Positions 41,803 to 51,760 are shown, numbered from the stretch's first letter. The stretch: 64,000 nt of DNA from Olsenella sp. An188 (GCF_002160255.1 NZ_NFKF01000001.1:62001-126000), one strand, 5' to 3'. Program-made: numbers and translations. The notes: a model not told the origin generated them from the letters alone.

Positions 41803-42729
41803 ATGGAACTGACCCTCGACCGGCTCACCCGCGAGTTCGGTCCCAAGATCGCCGTCGACCGCGTGAGCGCGCGGCTCACCCCCGGCGTCTACGGGCTTCT
41901 CGGCGCAAACGGGGCCGGCAAGACCACGCTCATGCGCATGGTCTGCGGCGTGCTGCGCCCCACCTCCGGCGAGGTGCGCTACGACGGCGCCCCCGTCTCG
42001 CGCCTCGGCGACGCCTACCGGGCGCGCCTGGGCTACCTGCCGCAGGATTTCGGCTACTACCCGGAGTTCACGGCGCTCGACTTCATGGAGTACGTCGCCT
42101 CGCTCAAGGGCGTCGACCGCCGTCAGGCGCGCGAGCGCTCGCTTCAGCTGCTCGACACCGTTGGCCTGGCGGGGGAGGAGCGCCGCCGCATCCGGACCTT
42201 CTCGGGCGGCATGAAGCAGCGCCTGGGCATCGCCCAGGCCGTCCTCAACGAGCCGGAGGTCCTCGTGCTCGACGAGCCCACGGCGGGGCTGGACCCCAAG
42301 GAGCGCGTGCGCTTCCGCAACCTCATCGCGAGCTTCGCCAAGGACAAGATCGTGCTGCTCTCCACGCACATCGTCTCGGACGTGGAGTACATCGCGGACC
42401 AGATCGTGATGATGCGCGCCGGTCAGATCGTGCTCGAGGGCGCGCCCGACGAGGTCGTCCGCGCCGTTGCGGGCAGGGTCTGGGAGGCCCGCGTGGGCGC
42501 CGCCGAGGCCGACCGGCTTGCCGAGCGGCTCACGGTGGGCAACGTCCACTACCTCGAGGGAGGCGAGGCGCTCGTGAGGATCGTCTGCGACGAGCGGCCC
42601 GTGGAGGGCGCATGCCCGGTGGACCCCACGCTCGAGGACCTCTACCTCCACACCTTTGCCGACGGGGCCGCGCAGGCAGCAGACGCGCGGCGTGCGGCGC
42701 GCCACGCAAGGGGAGGTCGCCATGCCTAG
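41803..42729 (+). CDS. ABC transporter ATP-binding protein (ABC-2 type)
   Basis: A 308-residue ATPase with Walker A LLGANGAGKTTLM, Q-loop LGYLPQDFGYYPEFTA, signature TFSGGMKQRLGIAQA, Walker B EVLVLDEPTAGLDP and the switch histidine in LLSTHIVSDVE. It resembles the CcmA/bacitracin-exporter type subunits that pair with ABC-2 permeases. The C-terminal 80 residues after the ATPase core are typical of this group. GAAGGGAGA precedes the ATG. The gene is intact, but its overlapping partner permease is broken, so a working transporter is doubtful unless another permease is supplied. The substrate is unknown. Confidence 0.9.
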   Translation: MELTLDRLTREFGPKIAVDRVSARLTPGVYGLLGANGAGKTTLMRMVCGVLRPTSGEVRYDGAPVSRLGDAYRARLGYLPQDFGYYPEFTALDFMEYVASLKGVDRRQARERSLQLLDTVGLAGEERRRIRTFSGGMKQRLGIAQAVLNEPEVLVLDEPTAGLDPKERVRFRNLIASFAKDKIVLLSTHIVSDVEYIADQIVMMRAGQIVLEGAPDEVVRAVAGRVWEARVGAAEADRLAERLTVGNVHYLEGGEALVRIVCDERPVEGACPVDPTLEDLYLHTFADGAAQAADARRAARHARGGRHA

Positions 42730-43707
42730 GATCATGTTCTTCGAGCTCAAGAAGATGCTCACGAGGCGCGTGGCGCTCGTCGTGAACGTGGGCGTGCTCG
42801 TGATGCTGTGCGGCATCATGGCGCTCAACGTGGTGCAGGCGCGCTTCGCCCTGAGCGATGGCTCATTCATCGGCGGGCCCGCGGCCATACAGGCCGCGCG
42901 AGAGGAGCGCGCGGCCCGCGCCGGCCAGCTCAGCGTCGAGCGCATCCTGTCCGACGTGCAGGGCTACCGCGAGCTCGTGCTGTCCGAGCTCGACGCGGCG
43001 GACCTCCTTGAGATGACCGACGCAGCCGCCTACAGCGCGGCGGCGCAGGCCTTCACCGACGAGCAGTTCGACACGCTCTACGACCCATACTGGTCCTGGC
43101 TCATGTCGCCCTTCCGCCGCTCGGGTGAGGAGCCCTACCAGACCGCTGTGCGCGTGAGCGACGAGGAGTTTGCGGACTACTACGAAGCCGTGGCGCAGCT
43201 CGCGCAGGACACCCTTGACGAGGGGCAGGGCGGCTCCTGGGAGTACACCACTGCCGAGCGCGCCTACTGGACGGACATGGAGGCGAGCGTTCCCGAGCCC
43301 GTCTCCTACGGCTGGGCAGGCGCGTGGGACAACATCGTGAGCTGCGTGGCGTTTCTCGCCTTCGCGATGCTCGCGGCTCGTGGCGGCCAAGGTGGCGGCG
43401 TCGCTTCTCTACGCCACGGTCTACTTCGCGCACGCGCTCCGCGCTCGCGGTCATCGTGGTCGACGTCGTGGTGGTCTTCCTCACGGGGATGGTGCCCTCG
43501 GGTGGCTCGGGCATCCTCGAGCACCTGCTCAGGCTCTTCCCGATGGGCTTCTCCAACTTCTCCACGCTCTTCACGTCGCTCACGTCCTACCCGGTGGGTC
43601 CCGTGGTGCTCGACCTCGCCGGCGCGGTGACGGTGACGTGGCTCGCGCTCGCGATCGTGGCGCTGCCGCTCTCCGTGGTGTCCTGGAGGCGCCGCCAGGT
43701 GGCGTAG
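42722..43707 (+). pseudogene. ABC-2 permease, broken by at least two lesions
   Basis: The ATG at 42722 overlaps the ATPase stop by eight bases. The first frame is coherent to about 43375: PRIMFFELKKMLTRRVALVV with one membrane segment, a long extracytoplasmic part, and DNIVSCVAFLAFAMLA. A short second frame then carries LVAAKVAASLLYATVYFA (about 43375-43430), and a third frame continues ALAVIVVDVVVVFLTGMVPSG through to VVSWRRRQVA, stop 43707. All three forward frames are used and some sequence seems deleted at the first switch. Sequencing error cannot be excluded, but the neighbouring sigma and membrane genes are damaged too. Confidence 0.75.
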
Positions 43708-43720
43708 CCCCGGTTCACTC

Positions 43721-43794
43721 GGGCCGGCCTCGCATAACCCCCCCGATTCGCATGCAAACATGCGCAAAATGCGAGGGGTATGCGTGGTCGGCCC
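43721..43794. terminator. Inverted repeat between the broken permease and tetR
   Basis: GGGCCG-G-CC-T-CGCATA at 43721-43736 is matched in inverted orientation at about 43777-43794 with few mismatches. Inside lies a second dyad, GCATG-CAAA-CATGC (43750-43763). It sits between convergent genes and probably ends transcription from both sides, though T runs are short. Confidence 0.5.
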
Positions 43795-43796
43795 TT

Positions 43797-44438
43797 CTAC
43801 ATCGTGGAATCAGGCTGCCCGAAGCCCCGTATTCCCACGCTCGTGAGCTCCTGCGCCACGCGCGTGACGTCCTCCACGGGCGGCGCGCCCTCGCCCGCGA
43901 GCGCCCACGCGCGCAGGGCGGCGACGAGTCCGCCGAGCTCGAAGGCGAGGCAGTAGTCGAAGGTCTGGGCGTCCATCTCGGGGGAGACGAGGCCGCGCTC
44001 CCGGATCCCGTGCGCGAGCGGGTCGGCCAGGTGGCCCAGCAGCCGCTCGGGAGGGACGCTCTCGAGCAGGCGCCGGTTGAGCGCAAGGTTCTCGGAGAGG
44101 GCGCGGGCGAGTCCCGAGAAGAACGCTGCGAGCGCGCAGTCCGCGTCGCGCTCGCAGTAGGCCGCCTCGGCGTCGTCGAGCACGCGCGCCACCACCTCGA
44201 GCGCCATCTCGTCAAGAAGCCCGTCCACGCTGCCGAAGTGCTGGTAGAAGGTCTTCCTGTCCACGTCCGCCTCGCGCGCGATGGCGCTCACCGTGATTTC
44301 GTCGAGCGGCCGCTCCATGACGAGCCGCTCGAAGGCCGCCCTGATGGCCCTCCTGCTGCGGGCGACCCGCCGGTCGACGGGGCGGTGCTCTCGCCGGACC
44401 TTGCCGTTCGTGCCCCCACGTTCCTCTCGCCCCGCCAT
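43797..44438 (-). CDS. TetR/AcrR-family transcriptional regulator
   Basis: A 213-residue regulator. The N-terminal helix-turn-helix is RRAIRAAFERLVMERPLDEITVSAIAREADVDRKTFYQHFGSVDGLLDEM (about residues 28-80), matching the TetR DNA-binding signature. The C-terminal ligand domain is divergent and includes SVPPERLLGHLADPL, as in the TetR C-terminal subgroup of Firmicutes. GAGAGGGG precedes the ATG. It is divergent from the radical SAM gene, and the 159-base gap contains an 18-base palindrome, so it most likely controls itself and that gene. The ligand is unknown. Confidence 0.9.
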   Translation of the reverse strand: MAGREERGGTNGKVRREHRPVDRRVARSRRAIRAAFERLVMERPLDEITVSAIAREADVDRKTFYQHFGSVDGLLDEMALEVVARVLDDAEAAYCERDADCALAAFFSGLARALSENLALNRRLLESVPPERLLGHLADPLAHGIRERGLVSPEMDAQTFDYCLAFELGGLVAALRAWALAGEGAPPVEDVTRVAQELTSVGIRGFGQPDSTM

Positions 44439-44458
44439 GGCACCCCTCTCCGTCGGAG

Positions 44459-44517
44459 CTGTGGATTAGTCCACAGACCGCGTCGTTTCGTTGAACAGAC
44501 ACAATACTATTCCACAG
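44459..44517. promoter_or_regulatory. Candidate TetR operators in the tetR/radical SAM divergent region
   Basis: CTGTGG-ATTAGT-CCACAG (44459-44476) is a perfect 18-base interrupted palindrome. The right half recurs as TCCACAGAC at 44511-44519 (also present at 44470-44478). TACTAT at 44505-44510, a possible -10 for the radical SAM gene, touches the second half-site. The gap is noticeably more AT-rich than its surroundings. Confidence 0.55.
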
Positions 44518-44597
44518 ACGTTGATTATTCCCTATCTGGGTACTATCTCCACGGGGCGGGCAGACGCCCACCGCATCGACACGGAGAGGGGACCCTC

Positions 44598-46016
44598 ATG
44601 GCACTTACCCAGGCCGCAGAGCGCGCCGCGCTCAACAAGCTCATCGACTACCTCGACGACGACCCCGCCGCCCACCTCGAGAAGATCATGGATCTCGCCG
44701 ACAAGCTCGTGCCCGAGAAGGTCTTCCCGGCGCAGCGCTCGGCCATCCGGGGCGCCATCGACTCGCACAGCAACTGGTACCAGCTTCTCATGCGCATCTT
44801 CGACCTCAACCCCGAGGTGCGCCGCCGTCTGCTCAAGGCCTTCGTGGTGGACGCCAACATCCTCGCCTGGCCCGTCCAGGAGAAGATGCGCGAGAAGCAC
44901 CGGTGCAACATCCCCTGGGCCATCCTGCTGGACCCGACCTCGGCCTGCAACCTCGCCTGCACGGGCTGCTGGGCGGCCGAGTACGGCCACGCGCAGAACC
45001 TCTCCTACGAGGACATCTGCTCCATCGTCGACCAGGGCCGCGAACTGGGCACCCACATCTACATCTACACGGGCGGCGAGCCCATGGTGCGCAAGGCGGA
45101 CCTCATCCGCATCTGCGAGAGGTACCCGGACTGCGTCTTTCTCTGCTTTACCAACGCCACGCTCATCGACGAGGCGTTCTGCCAGGAGATGATCCGCGTG
45201 GCCAACTTCGTGCCCGCGATCAGCGCCGAGGGCACCGAGTCCACCACCGACGCGCGGCGCGGCGTGGGCACCTACGCCAAGATCGAGCGCGCCATGGACC
45301 TGCTGCGCGAGAACAAGCTACCCTTCGGCATCTCCGCGTGCTGGACGCGCGCCAACGCCGACGCCATCGCCACCGAGCGCAACGTTGACTGGATGATCGA
45401 GAAGGGGGCGCTCTTCTGCTGGTACTTCCACTTCATGCCGGTGGGCCGCTCGTCGACCGCCGAGCTCATCCCCACGCCCGAGCAGCGCGAGCGCATGTAC
45501 CGCTTCGTGCGCGAGATGCGCGACAGGAAGGCCATCTTCACCCTCGACTTCCAGAACGACGGCGAGTACGTGGGCGGCTGCATCGCCGGCGGGCGCCGCT
45601 ACCTGCACATCAACGCCGCGGGCGACGTTGAGCCCTGCGTCTTCATCCACTACGCCAACGCCAACATCCACGAGGCGACCCTGCTCGAGGCCCTCAAGTC
45701 GCCGATCTTCATGGCCTACTACGAGGGACAGCCCTTCAACGACAACCACCTCATGCCCTGCCCGATGCTCGAGAACCCCGACGTGCTTCCGCGCATCGTG
45801 GCCGAGACGGGCGCGCACTCCACCGACCTCGTGGAGAGGGAGACCCCCGAGCAGCTGCGCGAGAAGACCGCGCCGGCCGCCGAGGCGTGGGCGCCCGTGG
45901 CCGAGCGCCTCTGGGACGAGCGCGACAACCCGCTCTACGAGAGGCGTCACAGCGACCCCACGCAGGGCATGGCGGAGACCGACATGGCGCGCCTGCACCG
46001 CCAGGGCCGCAGGTAG
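44598..46016 (+). CDS. Radical SAM protein with C-terminal cysteine cluster
   Basis: A 472-residue protein. After a helical N-terminal region of about 105 residues, PTSACNLACTGCWAAEYG carries the [4Fe-4S] ligands Cys117, Cys121 and Cys124 (C-x3-C-x2-C). The SAM-binding GGEP (YTGGEPMVRK) follows. The C-terminal part contains further cysteines (GGCIAGG, DVEPCVF, LMPCPML) that suggest an auxiliary SPASM-like cluster. The family is common in Clostridia and Coriobacteriia and is often next to a TetR gene, but its reaction is unknown to me. ATG 44598 has GAGAGGGGA upstream; a much longer open frame upstream runs antisense to tetR and is rejected. Confidence 0.85.
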   Translation: MALTQAAERAALNKLIDYLDDDPAAHLEKIMDLADKLVPEKVFPAQRSAIRGAIDSHSNWYQLLMRIFDLNPEVRRRLLKAFVVDANILAWPVQEKMREKHRCNIPWAILLDPTSACNLACTGCWAAEYGHAQNLSYEDICSIVDQGRELGTHIYIYTGGEPMVRKADLIRICERYPDCVFLCFTNATLIDEAFCQEMIRVANFVPAISAEGTESTTDARRGVGTYAKIERAMDLLRENKLPFGISACWTRANADAIATERNVDWMIEKGALFCWYFHFMPVGRSSTAELIPTPEQRERMYRFVREMRDRKAIFTLDFQNDGEYVGGCIAGGRRYLHINAAGDVEPCVFIHYANANIHEATLLEALKSPIFMAYYEGQPFNDNHLMPCPMLENPDVLPRIVAETGAHSTDLVERETPEQLREKTAPAAEAWAPVAERLWDERDNPLYERRHSDPTQGMAETDMARLHRQGRR

Positions 46017-46136
46017 GCCGCCCCTCTGCGGCCGCAGGACCAACCTTTCGAAACTCTCACCTGCGCGTAAGGCGCGCGCATGGCGCCGGGCGCGGGGCGG
46101 CCCCACAATGGGGGCGTCGAGAGCAGGGAGGCTGGC

Positions 46137-46823
46137 ATGAGGGGTGTTCTGAGGGCGGTGAGGCGCGTCGCGCTGGTTCTTCTCGCTGTCGCGCTGCTGG
46201 GGGCCGTGGCGGTGGCGTGGCGTGGGCACGCGCTGTACCGAAGGGCCGTGTCCGAACGGGGGATAGAGGAGGTCGTGGCCTCCGTGCGCGCCCGACCGGG
46301 GTACGTGAGCATAGACGATCTGCCGCAGACCTACCTCGACGCGGTCGTCGCCGTCGAGGACCACCGCTTCTACGAGCACGGGGGAGTGGACGTCATCTCC
46401 ATCGGCCGCGCCGCGTGGCACGACCTCACGACGCTCTCGCTCGAGCAGGGAGGGTCGACCATCACCCAGCAGCTCGCCAAGAACCTCTTCCTCACGCAGG
46501 ACAAGGAGCTTGCGAGGAAGGTCGCCGAGGTCTTCGTGGCGTGGGACCTCGAGGCTCGCTACGACAAGCGAGAGATCCTCGAGCTCTACGTGAACACCGC
46601 CTACTTCGGGGAGGGGTGCTACGGGATAGCGGAGGCGTCGCGCGTGCTCCTGGGCAAGCCCGCGTCGGAGATGACGCCGGTGGAGTGCACGCTCATGGCC
46701 GGGCTTCCCAACGCGCCGAGCGCGCTGGCCGGTGACGCCGAGGCTGCGGAGGCGCGCAGGCAGGTGGTAGTGGGCCAGATGGAGAAGTACGGCTACGACG
46801 TTGGCGGCCTGCTCGCCGAGTGA
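46137..46823 (+). CDS. mtgA: Monofunctional peptidoglycan glycosyltransferase (GT51)
   Basis: A 228-residue transglycosylase that polymerises lipid II glycan strands outside the membrane. One membrane anchor lies at about 9-28. The GT51 motifs are AVAVEDHRFYEHGGVD (catalytic Glu74), GGSTITQQLAKNLFLT, KVAEVFVAWDLEARYDKREILELYVNTAYFG and AGLPNAP. No transpeptidase domain follows, so it is not a class A PBP. ATG 46137 has GGGAGG upstream. It stands alone, 120 bases after the radical SAM gene and upstream of a tRNA pair. The lipid carrier of its substrate comes from UppS. Confidence 0.9.
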   Translation: MRGVLRAVRRVALVLLAVALLGAVAVAWRGHALYRRAVSERGIEEVVASVRARPGYVSIDDLPQTYLDAVVAVEDHRFYEHGGVDVISIGRAAWHDLTTLSLEQGGSTITQQLAKNLFLTQDKELARKVAEVFVAWDLEARYDKREILELYVNTAYFGEGCYGIAEASRVLLGKPASEMTPVECTLMAGLPNAPSALAGDAEAAEARRQVVVGQMEKYGYDVGGLLAE

Positions 46824-46922
46824 GGGGCGCCCGTGAGCCGGTGCGTCCCGTCCGCGCCTCGCCGCCCCTCTGCACGAGTTTTCCAACTCTGCAAAATTTC
46901 TCGTGCCAAACGCGGATTCTTT

Positions 46923-46931
46923 TGCTAACAT
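46923..46931 (+). promoter_or_regulatory. Extended -10 promoter of the tRNA-Val/tRNA-Ala pair
   Basis: TGC-TAACAT at 46923-46931 is an extended -10 element 14 bases before tRNA-Val. No good -35 is present. The preceding bases (46875-46920) are AT-rich compared with the neighbourhood. Confidence 0.5.
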
Positions 46932-46945
46932 ACTTCCTCGCGCAA

Positions 46946-47020
46946 GGGCGATTGGCTCAGGGGTAGAGCACTTCCTTCACACGGAAGGGGTCGCTGGTTC
47001 GAATCCAGCATCGCCCACCA
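46946..47020 (+). tRNA. tRNA-Val (CAC)
   Basis: A 75-base cloverleaf: acceptor GGGCGAT/ATCGCCC, D-arm GCTC/GAGC, anticodon stem CTTCC/GGAAG with loop TTCACAC (anticodon CAC, reads GUG), T-arm GCTGG-TTCGAAT-CCAGC, A73 and encoded CCA. It is five bases upstream of tRNA-Ala copy 2. GTG is a heavily used valine codon in this GC-rich genome. Confidence 0.97.
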
Positions 47021-47025
47021 CGCAC

Positions 47026-47101
47026 GGGGATATAGCTCAGTTGGGAGAGCGCGTGACTGGCAGTCACGAGGTCAGGGGTTCGAACCCCCTTATCTCCACC
47101 A
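47026..47101 (+). tRNA. tRNA-Ala (GGC), copy 2
   Basis: Identical over all 76 bases to the minus-strand copy at 40586-40661, with the G3-U70 pair, anticodon GGC and encoded CCA. The six bases before the 5' end (ACGCAC) are also shared, so the identity slightly exceeds the gene. It is followed after ten bases by an intrinsic terminator. Confidence 0.97.
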
Positions 47102-47111
47102 CGAGGTTGAT

Positions 47112-47141
47112 GCCGCCGGGTGAGAGCCCGGCGGCTTTTTT
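47112..47141 (+). terminator. Intrinsic terminator after tRNA-Ala
   Basis: GCCGCCGGG (47112-47120) pairs perfectly with CCCGGCGGC (47127-47135), followed by six T. Confidence 0.92.
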
Positions 47142-47178
47142 GTAGCTTGATCTCTCGGTTCCCGGCGTCTGCTTCGGT

Positions 47179-47308
47179 GCACAATTCCGGAATTGTGCGA
47201 GTGACGCGTCGCACGACCCGGCTTTTCTAAGCACGAGAAGAACCTCAACTGGAGTTTTGCCCGGGGGAACCGCCCGCCTCCGCACAATTCCGGAATTGTG
47301 CGGAGGCG
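47179..47308. repeat. Pair of perfect palindromes sharing a 20-base core
   Basis: GCACAATTCCGGAATTGTGC occurs at 47179-47198 and again at 47282-47301; in the second copy the palindrome extends to 34 perfect bases (47275-47308). The core copies are 103 bases apart. The 202-base gap between the tRNA terminator and the acyltransferase gene holds no gene otherwise. The second palindrome lies 36 bases past the acyltransferase stop codon on its transcript, but no T run follows, so a simple terminator is unlikely. The pair may be a mobile palindromic unit, a protein binding site, or an mRNA 3' end structure. Confidence 0.75.
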
Positions 47309-47343
47309 CGGACGCGCGTCGCCCCGTGCCGCGCGGACCCTGC

Positions 47344-49173
47344 CTATCGTCCCGTGATCGCGCGGCGCAGCATCATCACGTAGGCCTCTGCGCCCTCGGG
47401 GCGCAGGTGGGTTCCGTCGTCCCAGAAGTACTCGTCGTGGCCGGCGCTCTCGGCGTACCAGTCGATCACCTCGACGTTGTCGTAGGTGGCGGCGACGTCC
47501 TTGAACAGCTGGTTGTTGATGTCCTGGAGCGCCATCGGGACGCGCGTGGTGACGAGGTAGACCTTCTTGTCGGGGCCGCACGCGTCGATGAGCGCGCGAA
47601 CCTGGTCCTCGCGGGCCACCCCGTTGTTCCCGAGCGCAAAGACCACGACGTCAGAGCCGTGCCCCGCCTCGACGCACTGGTTGTACACGTCGAGGCCGGC
47701 CGTGAGCTGCCTGCCTACGGCGGAGTCCATCCAGCCCTTGGGGAAGACCCTCTGGAACTGCGCCTGGGCGCCGAGCGAGACGGAGTCGCCCACGAGAAGC
47801 ACGCTCGCGTCCGTGGCGCCGGTCTGCTCGTCCACGTCGTAGTTGAGGTGGTTGATCGTGTCGACCGCCTGGTCGAAGGCGGTGCCTGCGAGGTAGGTCG
47901 AGGAGAGGTCGTAGCCCTCGGCGTCCGCGTTGAAGGCCTGCGCGGACGAGCTCGACTGCTCGCCGGTCGGCACGCCCGTCTGCTCTGGGGAGATCGGGGC
48001 GAGCGTCACCACGACCACGGCGACGAGCGCCACGGCCTCGAGGGCGAGCGCCGAGCGCGGCTGGCCGAGGAACGCGGGCCTGCCCACGCCCCGCTCGAGG
48101 ACGCGCCAGGAGAGCTCGGCCACGGCGAGGATGACGGCGAGCTCGACCACCCAGCCCCACCAGGGGAGCTCGGTCGTGCGGGTCGCCGGGTTCATGATGA
48201 GCAGCAGCGGGTAGTGCCACAGGTAGAGGGCAAAGCCCCGCTTGCCGAGCTCCGCGAGCGGACGGAGTCCGAGGGCGCGGCCGAGCAGGCTCTGCGGCCT
48301 CGAGACCGCGCCCACGACCACGGCAGAGAGGAGCGCGGCGAGAAAGATTCCGCCCCGGTAGGCGAACTCGGAGTAGCCGTCGAGCGTGACCATCATCGCG
48401 CCGAGCCCGGCGAGCGCGGCCACGCCCACCACGTCGAACGCCCATCCCGGGACGGGGCGCGCCTCCCCCTCGCCCTGCCCCCGTCCCCCCGCCGGGAGCG
48501 AGAGGCGCCAGCCGTGGCCGCGCGTCACGAGCGCGCACAGGGCGCCGACGAGGAGCTCCGCCGCGCGCGTGTCCGGACCGTAGTAGATGCGGTTGGTGTC
48601 ACCGAGCGGGTCGTAGAGGACGGCCATCGCCACGGCGGAGGCCACGGCGAGGACGGCGACCACCCTGCAGGCCGTCGAGCGACGCCGCGCGACGCGCGAG
48701 AGGGCGAGAAGGACAAGGGGCCACACCAGGTAGAACTGCATCGCCACGCCGACGAACCACAGGTGCGTGAGCGGCGAGGGCAGGCCGGCGGCGGCGAAGT
48801 AGGAGACGTTACGCACGATGTAGTAGAGGTTCTCGAAGAACAGCAGCGCGGGGACGGCGTCCGACTTTACCTTGGGCAGCAGGGCGGGCGAGAACAGCGC
48901 GCACATGAGGGCGCAGGCGCCCACGACGACGAGCATGGCGGGAAGCAGGCGCCCCACGCGCCGGAGCAGGAAGCGCGGGTAGTCGAAGCCCCCGGTGCGG
49001 GATATCTCGCGCTCGATGGAGAGCGTGATGAGGTAGCCGGTGAGAACGAAGAAGACCGTGACGCCGAAGTATCCGCCTGGCAGCCAGGTGGGGTTGGCGT
49101 GGTATGCCACGATGGCCGCGATGGCGAGGACGCGCAGGCCGTCGAGGGCCGCGACCTTCCTGGTAGCGCTCAT
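47344..49173 (-). CDS. OatA-like membrane O-acyltransferase with SGNH domain
   Basis: A 609-residue protein. The N-terminal acyltransferase-3 domain (about residues 1-400, ten or so membrane segments) begins VAALDGLRVLAIAAIVAYHA and contains HLWFVGVAMQFYLVWPL and ALYLWHYPLLL. The C-terminal extracellular SGNH hydrolase-like domain has block I LLVGDSVSLGA, ALGNNG and the catalytic DGTHLRP pair. This build is that of OatA-type enzymes that O-acetylate peptidoglycan or other surface glycans. ATG 49173 is chosen as the first start giving a family N-terminus; its binding site is weak. It is transcribed alone on the minus strand. Confidence 0.88.
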   Translation of the reverse strand: MSATRKVAALDGLRVLAIAAIVAYHANPTWLPGGYFGVTVFFVLTGYLITLSIEREISRTGGFDYPRFLLRRVGRLLPAMLVVVGACALMCALFSPALLPKVKSDAVPALLFFENLYYIVRNVSYFAAAGLPSPLTHLWFVGVAMQFYLVWPLVLLALSRVARRRSTACRVVAVLAVASAVAMAVLYDPLGDTNRIYYGPDTRAAELLVGALCALVTRGHGWRLSLPAGGRGQGEGEARPVPGWAFDVVGVAALAGLGAMMVTLDGYSEFAYRGGIFLAALLSAVVVGAVSRPQSLLGRALGLRPLAELGKRGFALYLWHYPLLLIMNPATRTTELPWWGWVVELAVILAVAELSWRVLERGVGRPAFLGQPRSALALEAVALVAVVVVTLAPISPEQTGVPTGEQSSSSAQAFNADAEGYDLSSTYLAGTAFDQAVDTINHLNYDVDEQTGATDASVLLVGDSVSLGAQAQFQRVFPKGWMDSAVGRQLTAGLDVYNQCVEAGHGSDVVVFALGNNGVAREDQVRALIDACGPDKKVYLVTTRVPMALQDINNQLFKDVAATYDNVEVIDWYAESAGHDEYFWDDGTHLRPEGAEAYVMMLRRAITGR

Positions 49174-49229
49174 GAAAGCTCGCTTTCTATCACATCGCGC
49201 GTGCGTGCGCGGGAATCGTCCGTCCACCC

Positions 49230-49260
49230 ATTCTAGCGTCCCCGCGCCGCGTGGGGACGC
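49230..49260 (-). promoter_or_regulatory. Promoter with overlapping dyad, acyltransferase gene
   Basis: On the minus strand TAGAAT (49235-49230) is a good -10. The place of the -35 is taken by the dyad GCGTCCCC-N9-GGGGACGC (49236-49260, perfect arms). This suggests control by a dimeric regulator; which one is unknown. Confidence 0.45.
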
Positions 49261-49313
49261 CCACGCGCCCAGATGACGGTTGTGTCAATCTGCCGAGCCT
49301 CCCCGGCACACGA

Positions 49314-49319
49314 TATAAT
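49314..49319 (+). promoter_or_regulatory. -10 element of the VOC-ABC-F operon
   Basis: A perfect TATAAT at 49314-49319 lies 36 bases before the VOC gene start. The -35 region is poor at 16-18 bases. Confidence 0.55.
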
Positions 49320-49354
49320 CGTTTGGTTTGCATTCCCGAGAGGGGGAGGATCGC

Positions 49355-49741
49355 ATGAGCGCTTCCGAGAGTCCGGTCGAGCTCTTTGGCATGAGGGTCG
49401 CCCACGTGGGCATCAACGAGGACACGATGGAGGGGGCCGCCTCCACGGCCGACGCCCTCTGCGCGCTGCTCGGCGTCGCGCGCGGAGAGGAGCCGTTCCC
49501 GGTCTCCGCCTTCGCCGGCACGCTCGTCGAGGTGATGGGCAACGGCGGCCGCGGAGCGCGCGGCCACATCGGGCTGCACGTCGACGACGTGGACGCCGCC
49601 GTGGCCTGGTACGAGGCGCGCGGCGTCGAGTTCGACGAGTCCTCGCGCAAGGCCCGTCCCGACGGACTCCCGGGGACCTACCTCATCTACTTCAGGCAGG
49701 AGATAGCGGGCTTCGCCATCCACCTCACCGTGGCGGAGTAG
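49355..49741 (+). CDS. VOC-superfamily protein (glyoxalase/dioxygenase fold)
   Basis: A 128-residue protein with the paired beta-alpha-beta pattern of the vicinal oxygen chelate fold: MRVAHVGINEDT near the start and GHIGLHVDDVDAAVAWYEARGVEF in the second half. The segment FAGTLVEVMGNGGRGARGHIG recalls small VOC domains found alone or attached to KDPG aldolases in Firmicutes. Metal ligands are not certain (His in AHVG and GHIG are candidates). The reaction is unknown. ATG 49355 has GGGGGAGGA upstream. It lies 24 bases before the ABC-F gene. Confidence 0.75.
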   Translation: MSASESPVELFGMRVAHVGINEDTMEGAASTADALCALLGVARGEEPFPVSAFAGTLVEVMGNGGRGARGHIGLHVDDVDAAVAWYEARGVEFDESSRKARPDGLPGTYLIYFRQEIAGFAIHLTVAE

Positions 49742-49765
49742 GCGGGCCCAGAGAGCAGGAAGCAC

Positions 49766-51752
<1,987 letters not shown>

Positions 51753-51760
<8 letters not shown>

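Noticed and set aside
43380-46016. Long plus-strand frame fusing sequence antisense to tetR with the radical SAM protein
   Set aside because: The first 400 codons lie antisense to tetR; ATG 44598 with its ribosome binding site gives the complete radical SAM protein.
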